Positions 1-11,314 of a DNA stretch of 64,000 nucleotides are shown piece by piece. The position numbers were made by a program, and so were the translations under genes. A model generated the notes under the pieces. It did no database searches. It was not told the DNA's origin and saw only the letters and a list, made by a program, of their open reading frames with translations. The DNA comes from Cadophora sp. MPI-SDFR-AT-0126 (taxonomy: Eukaryota > Ascomycota > Leotiomycetes > Helotiales > Ploettnerulaceae). The stretch's first letter is position 1. Every line of letters begins with the position of its first letter. Location of the stretch: contig JAGMVK010000006.1 of the NCBI GenBank assembly GCA_020747065.1, forward strand, positions 372,001 to 436,000, written 5' to 3'.

Positions 1-170
1 CTCATGTAAGCTTTCAGATATGTACTGTCTCGTATAAATGAACATCCCCGCCTCACACCTATCATATCTTCCCCTCCCTCTCCTCAAGTTATCACCATAC
101 CAACCCAAATCGCAGCCTTCAAATTCAAACAGAACATCACACTTCTCACTCTCCAACACAAAACCACACA
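1..170. promoter_or_regulatory. 5' leader/promoter of the GAL80-like gene
   Basis: No gene is seen before the ATG at 171. The stretch at 60-170 is rich in C, T and A with few G, as is common in fungal 5' leaders. No clear TATA element is visible, and the upstream promoter may lie outside the window. Confidence 0.35.
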
Positions 171-1841
171 ATGTCCACACCACCACCAACAACACCCATC
201 CGCGTCGCCCTAATCGGCCTCTCCTCCACGCCAGCCGACGAATACGAAGGCACAAACTGGGCCGCTAGCGCGCATCTCCCCTACCTCCTCGCCTCACCAC
301 ATTATGAGATTGCTGCGCTGCTGAATAGTTCGGTCGAGTCTGCGAGGAGGAGTATTGAGAAGCATGGGCTGCCGGGAGATGTGAAAGCGTATGGGAGGCC
401 AGAAGGTAATTTAGCTTAAACTAGTTTCCCATTCCTGATACTCCCGTTTCTCTACTCTCTCTTTACACTATATTGATGATTTTACTTTTTTGTACTGACA
501 CCAAAATCCCTAAAGATCTCGCAGCCGACCCAACAATCTCCCTCATCGTCTGCTCTACACGCGTAGATCGGCACTTCAGCACCGTCCGCCCCAGCATCAT
601 CGCCGGCAAAGACGTGTTTGTCGAATGGCCGCTCGAGAAGAACCTCGCGATTGCGAGGGAGATGAATGAATTGACGAAGAAGTATGGGGGGAAGACGATT
701 GTGGGGTTGCAGGGAAGGTATTCGGAGCCTGTTGTTAAAGTGAAAGAGCTGGTTTGGGGGAAGGGGGAGGAGGGAAAAGTTGGGGAGGGGAGGATTGGGA
801 GGGTGTTGGGGAGTACGCTTTTTGCTGCTCTGGGGGTTAGTGATCTTTTTCTTTTTTGTGATTGTGAGGGTGGTTGGTTTTGTTTTCGATGCTTGACTGG
901 GATGGTGGAAGGAGTGACATTGATCCATTTCAGGTCAGGGTGCGGTTGTATGAGTTTGCTATATTACGCGGCAAATCAAGAGAAGTCGAGAGACGTGGGA
1001 ATAGAGTGGGAAGCTAAGAATGATCAATGCTGACTAGTAAACAGAACTCTGGACGTACGGAGAGTAAGAATGTTAGGTACTTTCTGGACAGAGAAGTGGG
1101 TGGCAATACACTGAGTATCCATTTCTGGCATGCAATGGAGTGTGTTGTTTCCGGTATGTCTCTCCACCATTTTCACCTCCCCAATTTGCTGGTTCTACGT
1201 TCATGCTCCATTTCTCAATTTCCCTACACGTTGCTTAATACTCAACCTCATGACTTACAAATTCCCTTCCCACAGTAATCGGCGAATTCAAAACCCACAC
1301 CTCCTACCTCGTCAACCAACACCCCTTCAAAAACATCGTCTCATCCAACACCTCAATCAGCACCCCCAACAGCACCATAATCCAAGCCTCCGCCCCGAAC
1401 ACCGTCCCAGACCAACACCTCTTCCAAGGCATCACCGAGCACAACATCCCATTCAGCATGCACCGCCGAGGCGGCGCTCCATTCCCCGGCACACCAGCTG
1501 TGGAGTGGCGGATCCAGGGCGAAAAAGGCGAGGTGAGAGTCACGAGTGAAGATTACTTTATTCATATGGGACATCCGAGGCCGAAGACGAAGGTTGAGTT
1601 GTATGTTGAGGCGGAGGGGAAGGTGGAGGAGGTGGTGTGGGGAGGGGAGGCAGGAGAGGAAGGGGATGAGGTGAGTAAGATGGAGTTGCCGGTTCTGGCG
1701 AGGGGGATTGCGAGACTGTATGAGGGGTATAGGAAGGGAGAGGAGGTGCCAGATTGGGAGTTGGCGGTTAAGAGGCATGAGGTTGTGGAGGAGATGTGGA
1801 GGAGGTATGATGAGGATGTTGAGAGGGGGTTGGCCATTTGA
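171..1841 (+). CDS. GAL80-like Gfo/Idh/MocA family protein
   Basis: Four exons fit in phase: 171-405, 516-835, 1045-1153 and 1276-1841, giving 409 residues. The N-terminus has a Rossmann start (IRVALIGLS near residue 10), followed by the strand-loop around ICLIVCSTRVDRH-type sequence and VFVEWPLEKN, where classic oxidoreductases have an EKP motif. VEWPL and NTVPDQHLFQG match what I know of yeast Gal80, a co-repressor that kept the NAD(P)-binding fold and lost catalysis. The length is close to Gal80 (about 435). In filamentous fungi such proteins may be sugar-linked oxidoreductases or NAD(P) sensors rather than Gal4 repressors, and no galactose gene lies nearby. The start has an adenine-rich context and no other in-frame ATG precedes it. 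All three introns have GT...AG ends. The family is fairly secure; catalytic versus regulatory role cannot be decided. Confidence 0.8.
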
Positions 1842-2876
1842 GTTTAAGCGATTCTGGAATCGAGGTTATCCTGGCAGTCTACTCACCTACAACTTTGAAT
1901 ACGTTCAGCTAAATTTTACGTAGTCAATAATATCTTGCTCTCGTTTTCCAGCTATTGCATTAGAGAATTCCGTGGTCTCAGCGGTCAAAGCCTCGATATT
2001 TAATTCTTCTTGCAACCTCAATCGTGACTGCGACGTTTCTTCTCCCCTTTCGAGCTTCACGCAGTTTCAAAACTGCCCAGTGATATATTCTCTAATCACG
2101 ACACTTATCTTACTATCTTCACTTCTCGCATTCTGCTGAGGCCTACAATGCTTATAGAAGCTCTCACAATTCTGCTACATGTCTTTTGGGGGCCGTGAGT
2201 GAAAGCCTGCTGCAGAGCAAGGCTGTCCCCTTGTCGCATGGTATATCAGAACGGTATACCAGTGCAATTTTATGTCTCAATTAAGCGGCTACTTCTACAT
2301 AGCAGAATCAGCAATTCCATAACATTCACTATTCTCCTATCTCGAAAACATTCCGTTTGTTCAGAAAGCCTCTGATATGCTCTCCTGCATCACAACATTC
2401 GCGGCTGGGGACCTGAAAAGTGTTTCCGTAGACAGATATAGCCTGTTTTATGGACTGTATCTGACCTTGAATTCCGAGGTTCGGAAAGATGTAGGGGCGG
2501 TGCAAACTGCCCTGTCGGCATGGAGCTGACGAGTGGTCAGCCTCACTTTGGCGTCGGACTCTTGTTGGCTGTAGCTCACTGGGCGTCCAGTGAGAAGTTT
2601 CCAGGACTTCCAGCTTAAGCGAAGTAAGAAAGCCTTGAAAGATGCCTGTGGCTTGGTCGCCAGAACATATGCACGTGTCTGGAAGAAATGCCATCAGCTC
2701 AACAGCGCAGATACTTCATATTCTCTCATGTAGCGCAAGTCATCAGCAAATCCTTAAAATATCTCAAGCTCTATCCTCCATCAGTCTTTCTATCGAGTGA
2801 GCATACTTGTTTTCTGATCTATGAACTCTCCAGCAAGCACTTCAATCATCATCAGGTCAGGCTGTACATAACCAGC
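1842..2876. other. Intergenic spacer
   Basis: This stretch holds the 3' flank of the GAL80-like gene and the promoter of the ankyrin gene. An ATG-started 121-codon frame on the minus strand (2329-2694) has no recognisable domain and I did not call it. No repeat or RNA gene was seen. Confidence 0.4.
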
Positions 2877-5800
2877 ATGTCCTTCGGATTCTCGGTCGGC
2901 GACTTCGTCGCCTGTATGCTCCTGATCAACGATGTTACCCAAGCTTTAAAATCATCAACTGGCTCAGCTTCGGAAGTGAAAGCCTTAGTTGCGCAGCTAG
3001 ATGGGCTGATGCTAGCATTGATGAGCGCTGCGAGTATCCACCAGCAGATGAAATCGATCGAAATCGGTCCAGAGTCCAAGGCTGCAGCGGATGTGATGAG
3101 CAACAGTATGCAACTAGAGTACGAAAGATGCAAAGATGTCTTGCAAGGTTTCAAGGACTCTTTGAGGCCATATGAAGATGCTTTTGTGACAGGCAGAGCT
3201 TCCGCCTTAACTCGACATGTGCGCAAAGTCACTTGGTTGTTTCGCAAGGACGATATAGTCAAGTTTGAGAAAAACCTGGGTGGACATTTGAAAGCCCTTA
3301 ATATGTACAAGACAGCTTTATCAGAGTAAGAAACATTCTCGTGTTCGTTATTGGCGTGAGAGCTCACCAGCGAAACAGGATCTACGCTGCCACCACGGCA
3401 AAAAACTCGGAGCTAATGCTCTCGAGTATTGTCGACCTGCGAGTCGAAGTCAATAAAATATCGAGCGCAATTGTACAACAACAGCCCCAGATTCCCCGAA
3501 CTCTTGGATATTCTTGGGAAGCAAATTTCACACTTGCGGATACCATAATTCTAATAGATGCCATTGGACGAACAGTGGTCTTACCCCTGGTGCTCCTGGG
3601 GTCTGCAAATGTGAGTCATCCTTATAAAATTAATTGTCCCGGAAGTTAATCTAGGGCAGGACATGCGTGAGATACTGCTAGTCATGTATCGCACCATCGA
3701 GATTGGGAGGCAGAAGATCCTCAGCAACGAATATACAATTACGGACGAAGATTCGGATGGTGTACTGCTAGATGAGACGAACTGGAATTCTTCGATACAA
3801 GCAGGGATGCAACTTACGCTCAACATAGTCGTTCCTGCTGCCGAATCATTCAACGACAATTTCTGTCCTCAGTGCTCTGAACAGACACTTGGCAGGACGC
3901 TACCAGGACAACGCAAGCGATGGTAGGCTTTTGATATTTCCTATTTCAGGATAAGTAATGCTGAAGTTCCAACAGTCACAAATGCCAACTCACGTTTCGG
4001 ATCTTCGACAAGGAACGGTTCGTCGATGAAACGGAGAACCGCGACCCAACAGACCGGGAGGGTGAAGACAAACCCACAAATACTATAACAGGTGAAGAAA
4101 AGCAGATTGCAACAGAGCTGTCCTGTCGGAGCAATAGGATATCGAGTGTTACTGCTCAGAAATATTCTATATTCAAGAGCGTCCATTATCATCGAGAGAT
4201 TCGAAGGATTAGACCAATAGCCGGAGCCAACAGCGCAAAAGAGCATGTGCGAGTCTTAAAAATTGACGAGCTACCGCCTCTACATAAGGCTGCGGCCACT
4301 TGTAATTTGATCGAGATCGATCGGCTTATCGGCACTGGAACAAATATCGACGAATCGCTGCCCTATAATACCCAAAATGACAGGCAAAAAGACGGACGCG
4401 TCGAAGATTTCGAATTCAAGGGCTGCTCGCCATTACTCTTGGCTTGTTGGTTTGGTCAAGTCAAAGCTATCAACAAATTGATCAAGCTCGGTGCTAATAT
4501 CCATAGCTGCGACTCAGGTGGTGCTGGCGCTCTTCACTACGCATGCCATAGCGATAATCCAGAGAGGGTCTTTCCTCTCCTACTCAAATATGGAGCTGAT
4601 ACTAGTGTACGGGATAAATACGGTGCTACCGCGTTTCATGATGCTTGCCGCACCGGACTGGCTTGGTCAATTCAATTATTTCTTGATCGAGGCGCGAAGA
4701 TCGATGATCAAACCGCTGATGGCTTTACACCTTTGCAAATTAGCGCGCTTAGAAACAGATCAGATGTTTTCGACATTCTAGTGGACCAAGGAGCGTCGAT
4801 CGACATTTGCCATGGTAAAATTCCACTCCTTCACTGCGCCGTCTATGGTAATTCATTACAAATCGTGCAAACCATACTTGACAATGGTGTTGATCCCTCT
4901 CTCCAAGATGAAGACGGGGACAGCTCTCTCAACTTAGCAGTATTATCAGGATATGCTGAAATCGTTGAGTTTTTACTTTCGCGGGGAATGGATGTGACGC
5001 ATCGGAACAAAAGCGGTGAAACAGTAATGCATCAGGCTGCATTTGGAGGGTACGAAAATATCATGAGAATGCTCATCGAGCGTGGAGCTGAGCTAGACCC
5101 CTGCAATTCCTTAGGCGACCGACCTCTAGGTTTCGCTGCTATAATGGGTCACTATTCCTTGGTCAAGCTACTTCTTGAAGCCGGGGCTAGCGTCAAGCTC
5201 AAGGGTGAAGGGGGGCGGACCGTTTTGAATGAGGCTTCATACCTAGGACATCAGGAAATTGTTGCAACGCTCTTAGCCAACGGTGCAGATGTGGACGAAG
5301 TGGATGATGATGGACGTACAGCTCTCCATCAATCATCTTTTCAAGGACATACGGAAGTTTTGCGGCTACTTCTTGAAGCAGGAGCCGATGTTAAACTCAA
5401 GGACTCATGGGGCCGCACCTCTTTGAACGAGGCTGCTTTTCTAGGACACCGCGAAATTGTTGCAACGCTCTTGACGAATGGTGCAGATGTGGATGAAGTG
5501 GATGATGATGGACGTACAGCTCTCCATCGAGCATGTTTTCGAGGACAAATGGAAGTAGTGAAGCTATTGCTTGAACACGGAGCAAAGTTCTTGAGCGATA
5601 GCGAAGGCAGGCACCCGATACACGATGCCAGCTATAATGGTAACGGATTAGTCGTTAAAATTCTTCTGGAAAGATATGAAAACCCTAATGCAAAGTTTCG
5701 GACCGGGCAGACACCACTCCACTGGGCTGCTAATAAGGGCAACATGGACGCGTTGCGCCTGCTCATCGAAGCCGGCGCTGACCCCAATATCCAGGATGAC

Positions 5801-6013
5801 GGTGGCGAAACGGCTCTTCATCATGCTTGTCATGAGTGGAATATGGATGTAATAACGCTTCTGCTTGAAAATGGAAGTAAAACATCGATTCCTGACGGAT
5901 ATGGAGATACATTTTTGGATCTTGTTGAGCGGAAACTTGGACCTTTCGGCACAACGGCATCAGACGCAAGTGATGATGAGGACATGACTTCAATCCTCCT
6001 AGAAGATTTTTGA
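2877..6013 (+). CDS. ULD-ankyrin repeat protein (fungal NLR-like, no NTPase)
   Basis: Four exons join in phase: 2877-3325, 3379-3610, 3660-3922 and 3976-6013, giving 993 residues. Residues 1-150 (starting MSFGFSVGDF) form the helical N-terminal segment often found on fungal NACHT or ankyrin proteins. Residues about 165-330 resemble the fungal ubiquitin-like ULD_2 domain, including the Cys-pair tail that the third intron splits (FCPQC...CHKC). From about residue 412 to 960 there are roughly 15 ankyrin repeats, then an acidic tail ending DDEDMTSILLEDF. No P-loop or NACHT domain lies between the ULD and the repeats. Proteins of this layout belong to the fungal NLR-like or self/non-self repertoire, but the ligand and effector are unknown. 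Two adjacent repeats are recent copies (see findings). I chose the ATG at 2877 because the N-terminal motif starts there; codons upstream look non-coding. Confidence 0.85.
5250..5560 (+). repeat. Recent 198-bp internal duplication within the ankyrin array
   Basis: Two segments starting near 5282 and 5480 are nearly identical at DNA level, including the codons for GADVDEVDDDGRTALH. The 198-bp offset equals 66 residues, or two 33-residue ankyrin repeats. The reading frame is kept. Confidence 0.85.
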
Positions 6014-6947
6014 AACCATCTTATTGACTTCAACTCTGTTGGTGTTGCGTTAAGACTATTTGAATTCTGATCGAAGTCGAGACTAACGCAAAGCTTGATG
6101 GGATGATACTCGATTCACTACATACCAGTCAAACGACGATAAAGCTCAAACGTGGGGCAGCATATGGTCTTTTCCATAATTCAGCATCCTGCAAGCTTGA
6201 TCTGTGCGGAGCAATTTCGTGGCGTTTACTGATTCCTATACTGTGGCTGCATAAGTGTAGCAGATTCTGATATCGGAGCTGGTGGGATATTTGGGTGTAC
6301 CGTCAAATTTTGTGACTTAATCTGGTAGTTTTCCTGACGGAAGATGTATGCTATCTAGTAGACTTGACATTCATAATGTGCGCTGATAGGAGTAAAAGTG
6401 CAAATAAAAGGTGTGAATTTGGTGAAAGGGCGTTTCTATCTCTGGCGTATACTCTCAAAGCGGTTCTCATATCTCATGATGAAGTGTCATATTGAGAGAC
6501 AAGACTCAGGTCGATAGCACATGAAATTGAGCGAAAGGGATCTGATAGATAAAGCCCGCCTCCAGAAGTCAGAACTCATCATCGAAATGCTTGTAGCACA
6601 AAATACTACAAAGACGTATGCTTGCAGCGCTTTACACATATCGGACTTTCTTCCAGAGCTTAGCTACGTATTGCTATTTTGGTCATCAAGGACACGTACT
6701 TCGTTTCGATTGTCTTTAGGACAGAAGAAGCACGAACTTATGATCATCTGTAAGATCCTTGTTCCATCAGATTAATGTATGTTTGTATCTCAGCCTGTTA
6801 TAGAACAACAACCAAATCTAATTGCGAGCTTTCACTCGCCTTGACTCCTGGAAGCCATGTAACTTGCATTTTTTGAATTCCTTCCCTGCAAGGCGGCCAG
6901 ACCCTGATACTCTGAATTTACACATCCATTCACCAAATACGACTTCT
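6014..6947. other. Convergent intergenic spacer
   Basis: This lies between the 3' ends of two convergent genes. The only open frame (6521-6775, plus) has no domain and no supporting splice signals. Nothing else was seen. Confidence 0.4.
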
Positions 6948-7652
6948 TCAGAGCTTCCAGACCTGCAAATTCCGATACCTCGCAACAAGCGGCTGCATCT
7001 GCCTGAACCCGATTCTTCCATCCCGAATGACCGGTCCCGTCGACTTATCATCATAGAACTCAAAAACCTTCAAGCCATTAATCAAGAACTTCACCTCCCT
7101 CTTATCCTTCACCACCTCAATCGTATAAAACGCCCCAGCCGCGTCCGCAACCGGCGGCAAAGGATCCGCACCCTGAGCAACAAGGTTAAAACCCGGCGAC
7201 TTCCTCAAATTTGCCAGTAAGAAAGCTCGCTCCTCTGGCCAACGCCGACGAAAGTACGACGCGTGAAGGGTCCGGATGTCAGATGAATGATATTGGACGT
7301 AGCTCCCGTTCCGGGGTTTGAGCGAGTGGTCAAAGATGGAGCCTTTGCCGTCGTCAGCGACGGAGGCGGCGCCAAAGAAGAACATGGCTAGACCGGGTTC
7401 GGTGCGTGGGGAGAATTCCCAGGTGATACGGATTCCGTCGGGAAAGACTTCAGGGACCCAGTAGACGAAATATTCGTCTTCTTTGCCGGCGCCTGAGAGC
7501 TCGATTGTGCCGTTGACTGCTGTGGCTGTGAGGAGTCCTTCGGCTACCCAGGTTGCGATATCTGAGGTTGAGTTGAGGGGGTTACTATAGAGGAGTTTCT
7601 CCGCCATGGCTGAAGTGGCTAAGACAGCGAGGATTGAGAGAATGTTCCGCAT
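6948..7652 (-). CDS. Secreted DUF1961 family protein
   Basis: A single exon encodes 234 residues. Residues 1-17 form a signal peptide (MRNILSILAVLATSAMA). The mature part matches the DUF1961/YesU-type beta-sandwich in layout: WEFSPRTEPGLAMFFFGA near the middle, HASYFRRRWPEERAF, then DGRIGFRQM and a C-terminal strand YRNLQVWKL. Family members are about 210-230 residues long and are thought to bind or process plant cell-wall polysaccharide; in bacteria yesU lies in a rhamnogalacturonan locus. A longer frame to 7781 exists, but the ATG at 7652 starts directly at the signal peptide. A TATAAAAG element on the minus strand at 7805-7812, about 155 bp upstream, fits this start. The fold assignment is fairly secure; the substrate is unknown. 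Confidence 0.8.
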   Translation of the reverse strand: MRNILSILAVLATSAMAEKLLYSNPLNSTSDIATWVAEGLLTATAVNGTIELSGAGKEDEYFVYWVPEVFPDGIRITWEFSPRTEPGLAMFFFGAASVADDGKGSIFDHSLKPRNGSYVQYHSSDIRTLHASYFRRRWPEERAFLLANLRKSPGFNLVAQGADPLPPVADAAGAFYTIEVVKDKREVKFLINGLKVFEFYDDKSTGPVIRDGRIGFRQMQPLVARYRNLQVWKL

Positions 7653-8384
7653 TTTGATTTGATCATGAATCACTTGTCCGACGGGAGACAGGATGCAAGA
7701 GGAACTGACACAGCGAGGTGTGACCTTCTCGATCCGAGGACTCGTGTGAAAAAAGCGAAAGGCCGAAGTCAAAATAGACAAAATGAATAAAGCAAGCCTG
7801 GCAACTTTTATAAGTCTAGGTAATGGCCAGCGCGATTTTAGTAACTATCCGGGACCATGGAAGTGGGTACGAAAAGATCGACAGCTAGCCGAGACGGGCA
7901 TTTGGTCCGCTTGTCACCATTCCCAAGTTTAAGACGCGATTAATTTATTTCTCTTCGGTAACTCTTGAAGACCTTCCTTAATTGTTTTCATATCCCTGTA
8001 TCACGCAATATTCACCGTATTCGAGCGGATATCCGGAGTTGTAAAGTTTGATTTGGGTTTAGCTCGGTATCTAAACTTCCACCAATCACGCGGGACTAAA
8101 ATTGGCCATGACCTATTGGAATAAAAGTGTAAACATAAGTTGATGAGAACTTTATGTCAGAAGTTTAAGTTGACAGCGAACCCTCTCAGAATCTAAAGTT
8201 GTTTTTGTAGAAATTGTAAAAGTTCCCAAAGCTGTGATATGGACCTTCTCGCCAAGAAACCCTCCCTCATCAACAGAAACGCATCAACAAGAGCTATGAC
8301 GCCAGATTATGCATTAACATTAACAGTTCATGAGCTACAGTGTAATTAACCCACGTCAATTATGAACAATAGAGTCAAGCGCAA
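7653..8384. promoter_or_regulatory. Promoter of the DUF1961 gene and spacer
   Basis: A minus-strand TATAAAAG lies at 7805-7812. The rest (7820-8384) is AT-leaning spacer, including the 3' flank of the next minus-strand gene. No further gene was found. Confidence 0.45.
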
Positions 8385-9317
8385 TCACAAGAGCGCAATC
8401 ACAGCAACATTAACCACGACCAAAACTACCCCGCTATTCCACGCCAAGCCCATCTCCAAACCTCCTCCATTCGTAGAAGTAGATGCAGTGGTCGACGCCT
8501 GGGAGACCGCGGTGACGGGCGTACTCGTGATCGGTGATGAAGTTGGCGCAGAAGAACCATCCGAACTTGATTCCGTCGAAGTAAAGGTTGTGGGCGTAGC
8601 CGAGGCCGTTGGGTTGTAAGAGAAATTCGCACGTCTGCTCGTAGAAGTAGACGAGAAAATCGGGAAATCGTCGTCATCCCCGAAATCGTCATCGTTGTCG
8701 CCCAGATACGTAGTCGCTCTCGCCGTTGCACTTCCAGTAATACTTCCCAGGCTTGCACTCGGACGACCCGTCCAGTAATTGCTGACAGCGGTTTGGCCGG
8801 GAAACTGGTCGTTCTCCAAAGTCGTCGTAGGCTCGAATCGTGGTGTGGATACGGTCTCTACAGCACTGAAGAGGAGATCCGCAAATGCTTGGGTGGGACG
8901 AGCACTGCATTCAGCTGTCCAGATGGATGATACCAATTCATCAGTTCCTTCTAGTTCCGAGGCGTATCCGTGCGCACGATAGCATGCTTGACATCCTTCG
9001 AAGGTTTCCCTGAAGTTGGAGCCACAGATGCATTGTTGCTCAGCCAGGTAGTCGATTGCTGTGGTGTCGTTGGCAATGCATGTGTTCAGAATGTATGCTT
9101 GTTGCTCGCAAGGAAGTGGCGAGTTGTACAGAGATGGGATGAGATCGTCGGTGGATGCGTCAACATTATTTATATACTCCACAACGTTGGGAAGGCACAT
9201 TTCCTGAATATACAGAGCAGATTCCTCATCAAGCTCACGTCGGTACAGCCCTGGTGTGTGGGTCAATGCGACCGCACTGGTGACCATGAGGCTGATGAGA
9301 AGAGTTTTGGCAGCCAT
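8385..9317 (-). CDS. Secreted Ser/Thr-rich protein with GPI-type C-terminus
   Basis: A single exon encodes 310 residues. It begins with a signal peptide (MAAKTLLISLMVTSAVA). Residues about 30-140 form a Cys-containing domain (EEMCLPNV, CEQQAYILNTC, CICGSNF, GCQACYRAHGYASE). This is followed by a long Ser/Thr-rich region with an acidic patch (DNDDDFGDDDDF near residue 210). The last 25 residues are hydrophobic after a small-residue stretch (NGGG), as expected of a GPI-attachment signal. The layout predicts a heavily O-glycosylated wall or plasma-membrane protein. I recognise no named family; the Cys pattern resembles other fungal secreted proteins without known function. Confidence 0.75.
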   Translation of the reverse strand: MAAKTLLISLMVTSAVALTHTPGLYRRELDEESALYIQEMCLPNVVEYINNVDASTDDLIPSLYNSPLPCEQQAYILNTCIANDTTAIDYLAEQQCICGSNFRETFEGCQACYRAHGYASELEGTDELVSSIWTAECSARPTQAFADLLFSAVETVSTPRFEPTTTLENDQFPGQTAVSNYWTGRPSASLGSITGSATARATTYLGDNDDDFGDDDDFPIFSSTSTSRRANFSYNPTASATPTTFTSTESSSDGSSAPTSSPITSTPVTAVSQASTTASTSTNGGGLEMGLAWNSGVVLVVVNVAVIALL

Positions 9318-10672
9318 TTTTCGGGAAGATTTAGTCCGCGGTGACTAAAATGGTAGCACTTAGAACAAGCTGGAGAATGTGGCAGTATATGTATGAACAG
9401 AGCACTCCTGACTCACGACAAGCGATTTAGACAGCCTAGTATTGCTTCGAACATCTACCTGCCATTAAATTGAAAATCTCGTATGGAGCCTAATCGGGCT
9501 ATCAATGGGCCGTGTCGCTGGCTTGCTGGGGTCTGATAGGCACAAAGAAATTATGCCAAGTGACCAACCAACACAAACTCCAAGGCAGACTTCAGGAGAA
9601 TCTCCACTTTCTACAGCCCGATATTCTAGAATGTGGAGCCAAATTTGAAACATATATGATCAGAAATTTCCATCCTACCCTACTCGATGCCGGAGTTTTC
9701 GACAACAGTATGCGCTACTGACGATTTTCTTGAAATTCTCTTTTGGTACGGAGGTACTGAGAGTCCAGTATTCGAGAATGCCCATGTTCAGCCGTACTTG
9801 TGGCGCGAAAGAGGCACAGTCGCTCCTCCACATTTGGAAGCTGGCTGTTTCCTAACCGTCTTGTTCACGAGAAATTGTTAAGTACATCTAACTTAAATCG
9901 CAAATTGTCTTCATTCTGCGCATTCCGTACAACTGCCGCTAGTATGATAGACTTACACGTGGGCTAGCCGAGGATGTTGAAGGAGCACTTTTCTCGGGAA
10001 ACAGTTCGGAAGACGAGATGCACAGAACTCCTTTACTTGAAGCTTCAATGAAGTTCAATCGGGCCGGTTATAATTCCAACATCCACCTTGCATCAATCGT
10101 TGAATAATGTGAGTGAAGGACTGACAGCTGAACCGGAAGGCTTGATTGCGAATTCCTCCTCGTGCATTGTGTACGACATGAGCACAACGTGCCTGATATC
10201 GTGGACGGCGACGTGAACGAGAATCATGGTAGTACGCCGGTCGTACAGAGGAACAATAACACCTGTGAGAACAGCTATAAATGGTATGAAATTGAGATGG
10301 CGTCCGTATTTCTGATCACAGGGGAAGGAAGAGCCTCATTCAGGTCGGAGTTCCTATCGTCGTCAGACCCAACCTCCCCAAAAAAGCCTTCATTCTCGTC
10401 AACAGATACTCTAGCTGTAGACATCCTCCAATCCTGTCATGAGATCGTGGCAGACAAAAGTACCTTCCTTCGACACAACAGCTGCAACTCTATTTCGAAA
10501 TCAAGAATCCATGCTGTCACGACAGTCTGTCAGTTTGGTTCCTGAGAGAATGCAGGAACCGAGATACATATAAATGTCTTGTTTCCCTCCACTTCTCCAT
10601 TCAAGACAGCCAAGCAAGTCAAACACTCCACATCTTCAATCCATCCAAAATTTCACACTCCACCAGCGCACA
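9318..10672. other. Divergent promoter region
   Basis: This 1.35 kb lies between two divergently transcribed secreted-protein genes. A TATA-like CATATAAAT at 10567-10575 lies about 100 bp before the ATG at 10673, and the last 80 bases are a C/A/T-rich leader typical of well-expressed fungal genes. The open frame at 10162-10545 does not begin with ATG and shows no domain. Confidence 0.45.
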
Positions 10673-11314
10673 ATGGCCATCTCCACAGTCCACCTCAGCT
10701 TCTCGAAAGCCGTTCTCCTTGGCTTGCTTGCAGCTAGCTCCTCGAGTGCGGCCGCTATCGACAACATGGACATGGCTGCAAGGGACTACGCTCCACCTCC
10801 ACCACCATCTTATGTGCCCCCTCCCCCTCCACCAGACTACGGACCTCCACCACACACATCCGTCTGTGTTCCAAGCTATAGCGTCAGCTATGCTACCCAG
10901 CTTTCCACTATCCCAGTCGTGAAGACTTACACCGTCTTGAGCAGCAGCACCAGCTACAACGTTGTGTCTTCTATCAAGACCGTCAGCTACACTAGCACTT
11001 GCCCAACGACTTCAACCAAGCTCACCATCCCGGTCTACCCAACTCCAAGTCCACCTGCCACCAAGCCTACCGTTCCCGTCTACCCGACTCCGTCCACGAA
11101 GCCGACCTCCACCAAGTCAACTATTCCGGTCTATCCAACTTCATCAGCGAAGTCCATTGCGCCACCTGTCTACACTCCTCCACCAACCACATTGACGACT
11201 TCCAAATCTTCCACCTTCAGCACTAAGAAGACTACCTCGAGCAAGCCAAGCGTCCCGGTCTACACGCCGCCGACATACATACTACCAACCTCTGTTCCTG
11301 CTGGTCACTACTAA
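10673..11314 (+). CDS. Proline-rich secreted cell-wall-like protein
   Basis: A single exon encodes 213 residues. It starts with a signal peptide (about residues 1-28, ending in an Ala/Ser-rich stretch). Next is a poly-proline block (PPPPPSYVPPPPPP, about residues 41-60), a short Tyr/Ser/Val-rich domain with two Cys (SVCVPSYSVSY, SYTSTCPT), and a C-terminal array of Pro/Thr units built around P[VI]YPTPS and PVYTPP. The last residues are PTSVPAGHY with no membrane anchor. This looks like an extensin-like structural protein of the wall or extracellular matrix. I chose ATG 10673 because it opens the signal peptide; the in-frame codons upstream lie in the leader. Confidence 0.75.
   Translation: MAISTVHLSFSKAVLLGLLAASSSSAAAIDNMDMAARDYAPPPPPSYVPPPPPPDYGPPPHTSVCVPSYSVSYATQLSTIPVVKTYTVLSSSTSYNVVSSIKTVSYTSTCPTTSTKLTIPVYPTPSPPATKPTVPVYPTPSTKPTSTKSTIPVYPTSSAKSIAPPVYTPPPTTLTTSKSSTFSTKKTTSSKPSVPVYTPPTYILPTSVPAGHY

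Noticed and set aside
2329..2694. 121-codon minus-strand frame with ATG
   Set aside because: It has no domain and no partner exon, and could be chance; not enough to call a gene.
10162..10545. 127-codon plus-strand frame
   Set aside because: It has a non-ATG start and no recognisable domain, and lies in a divergent promoter region.
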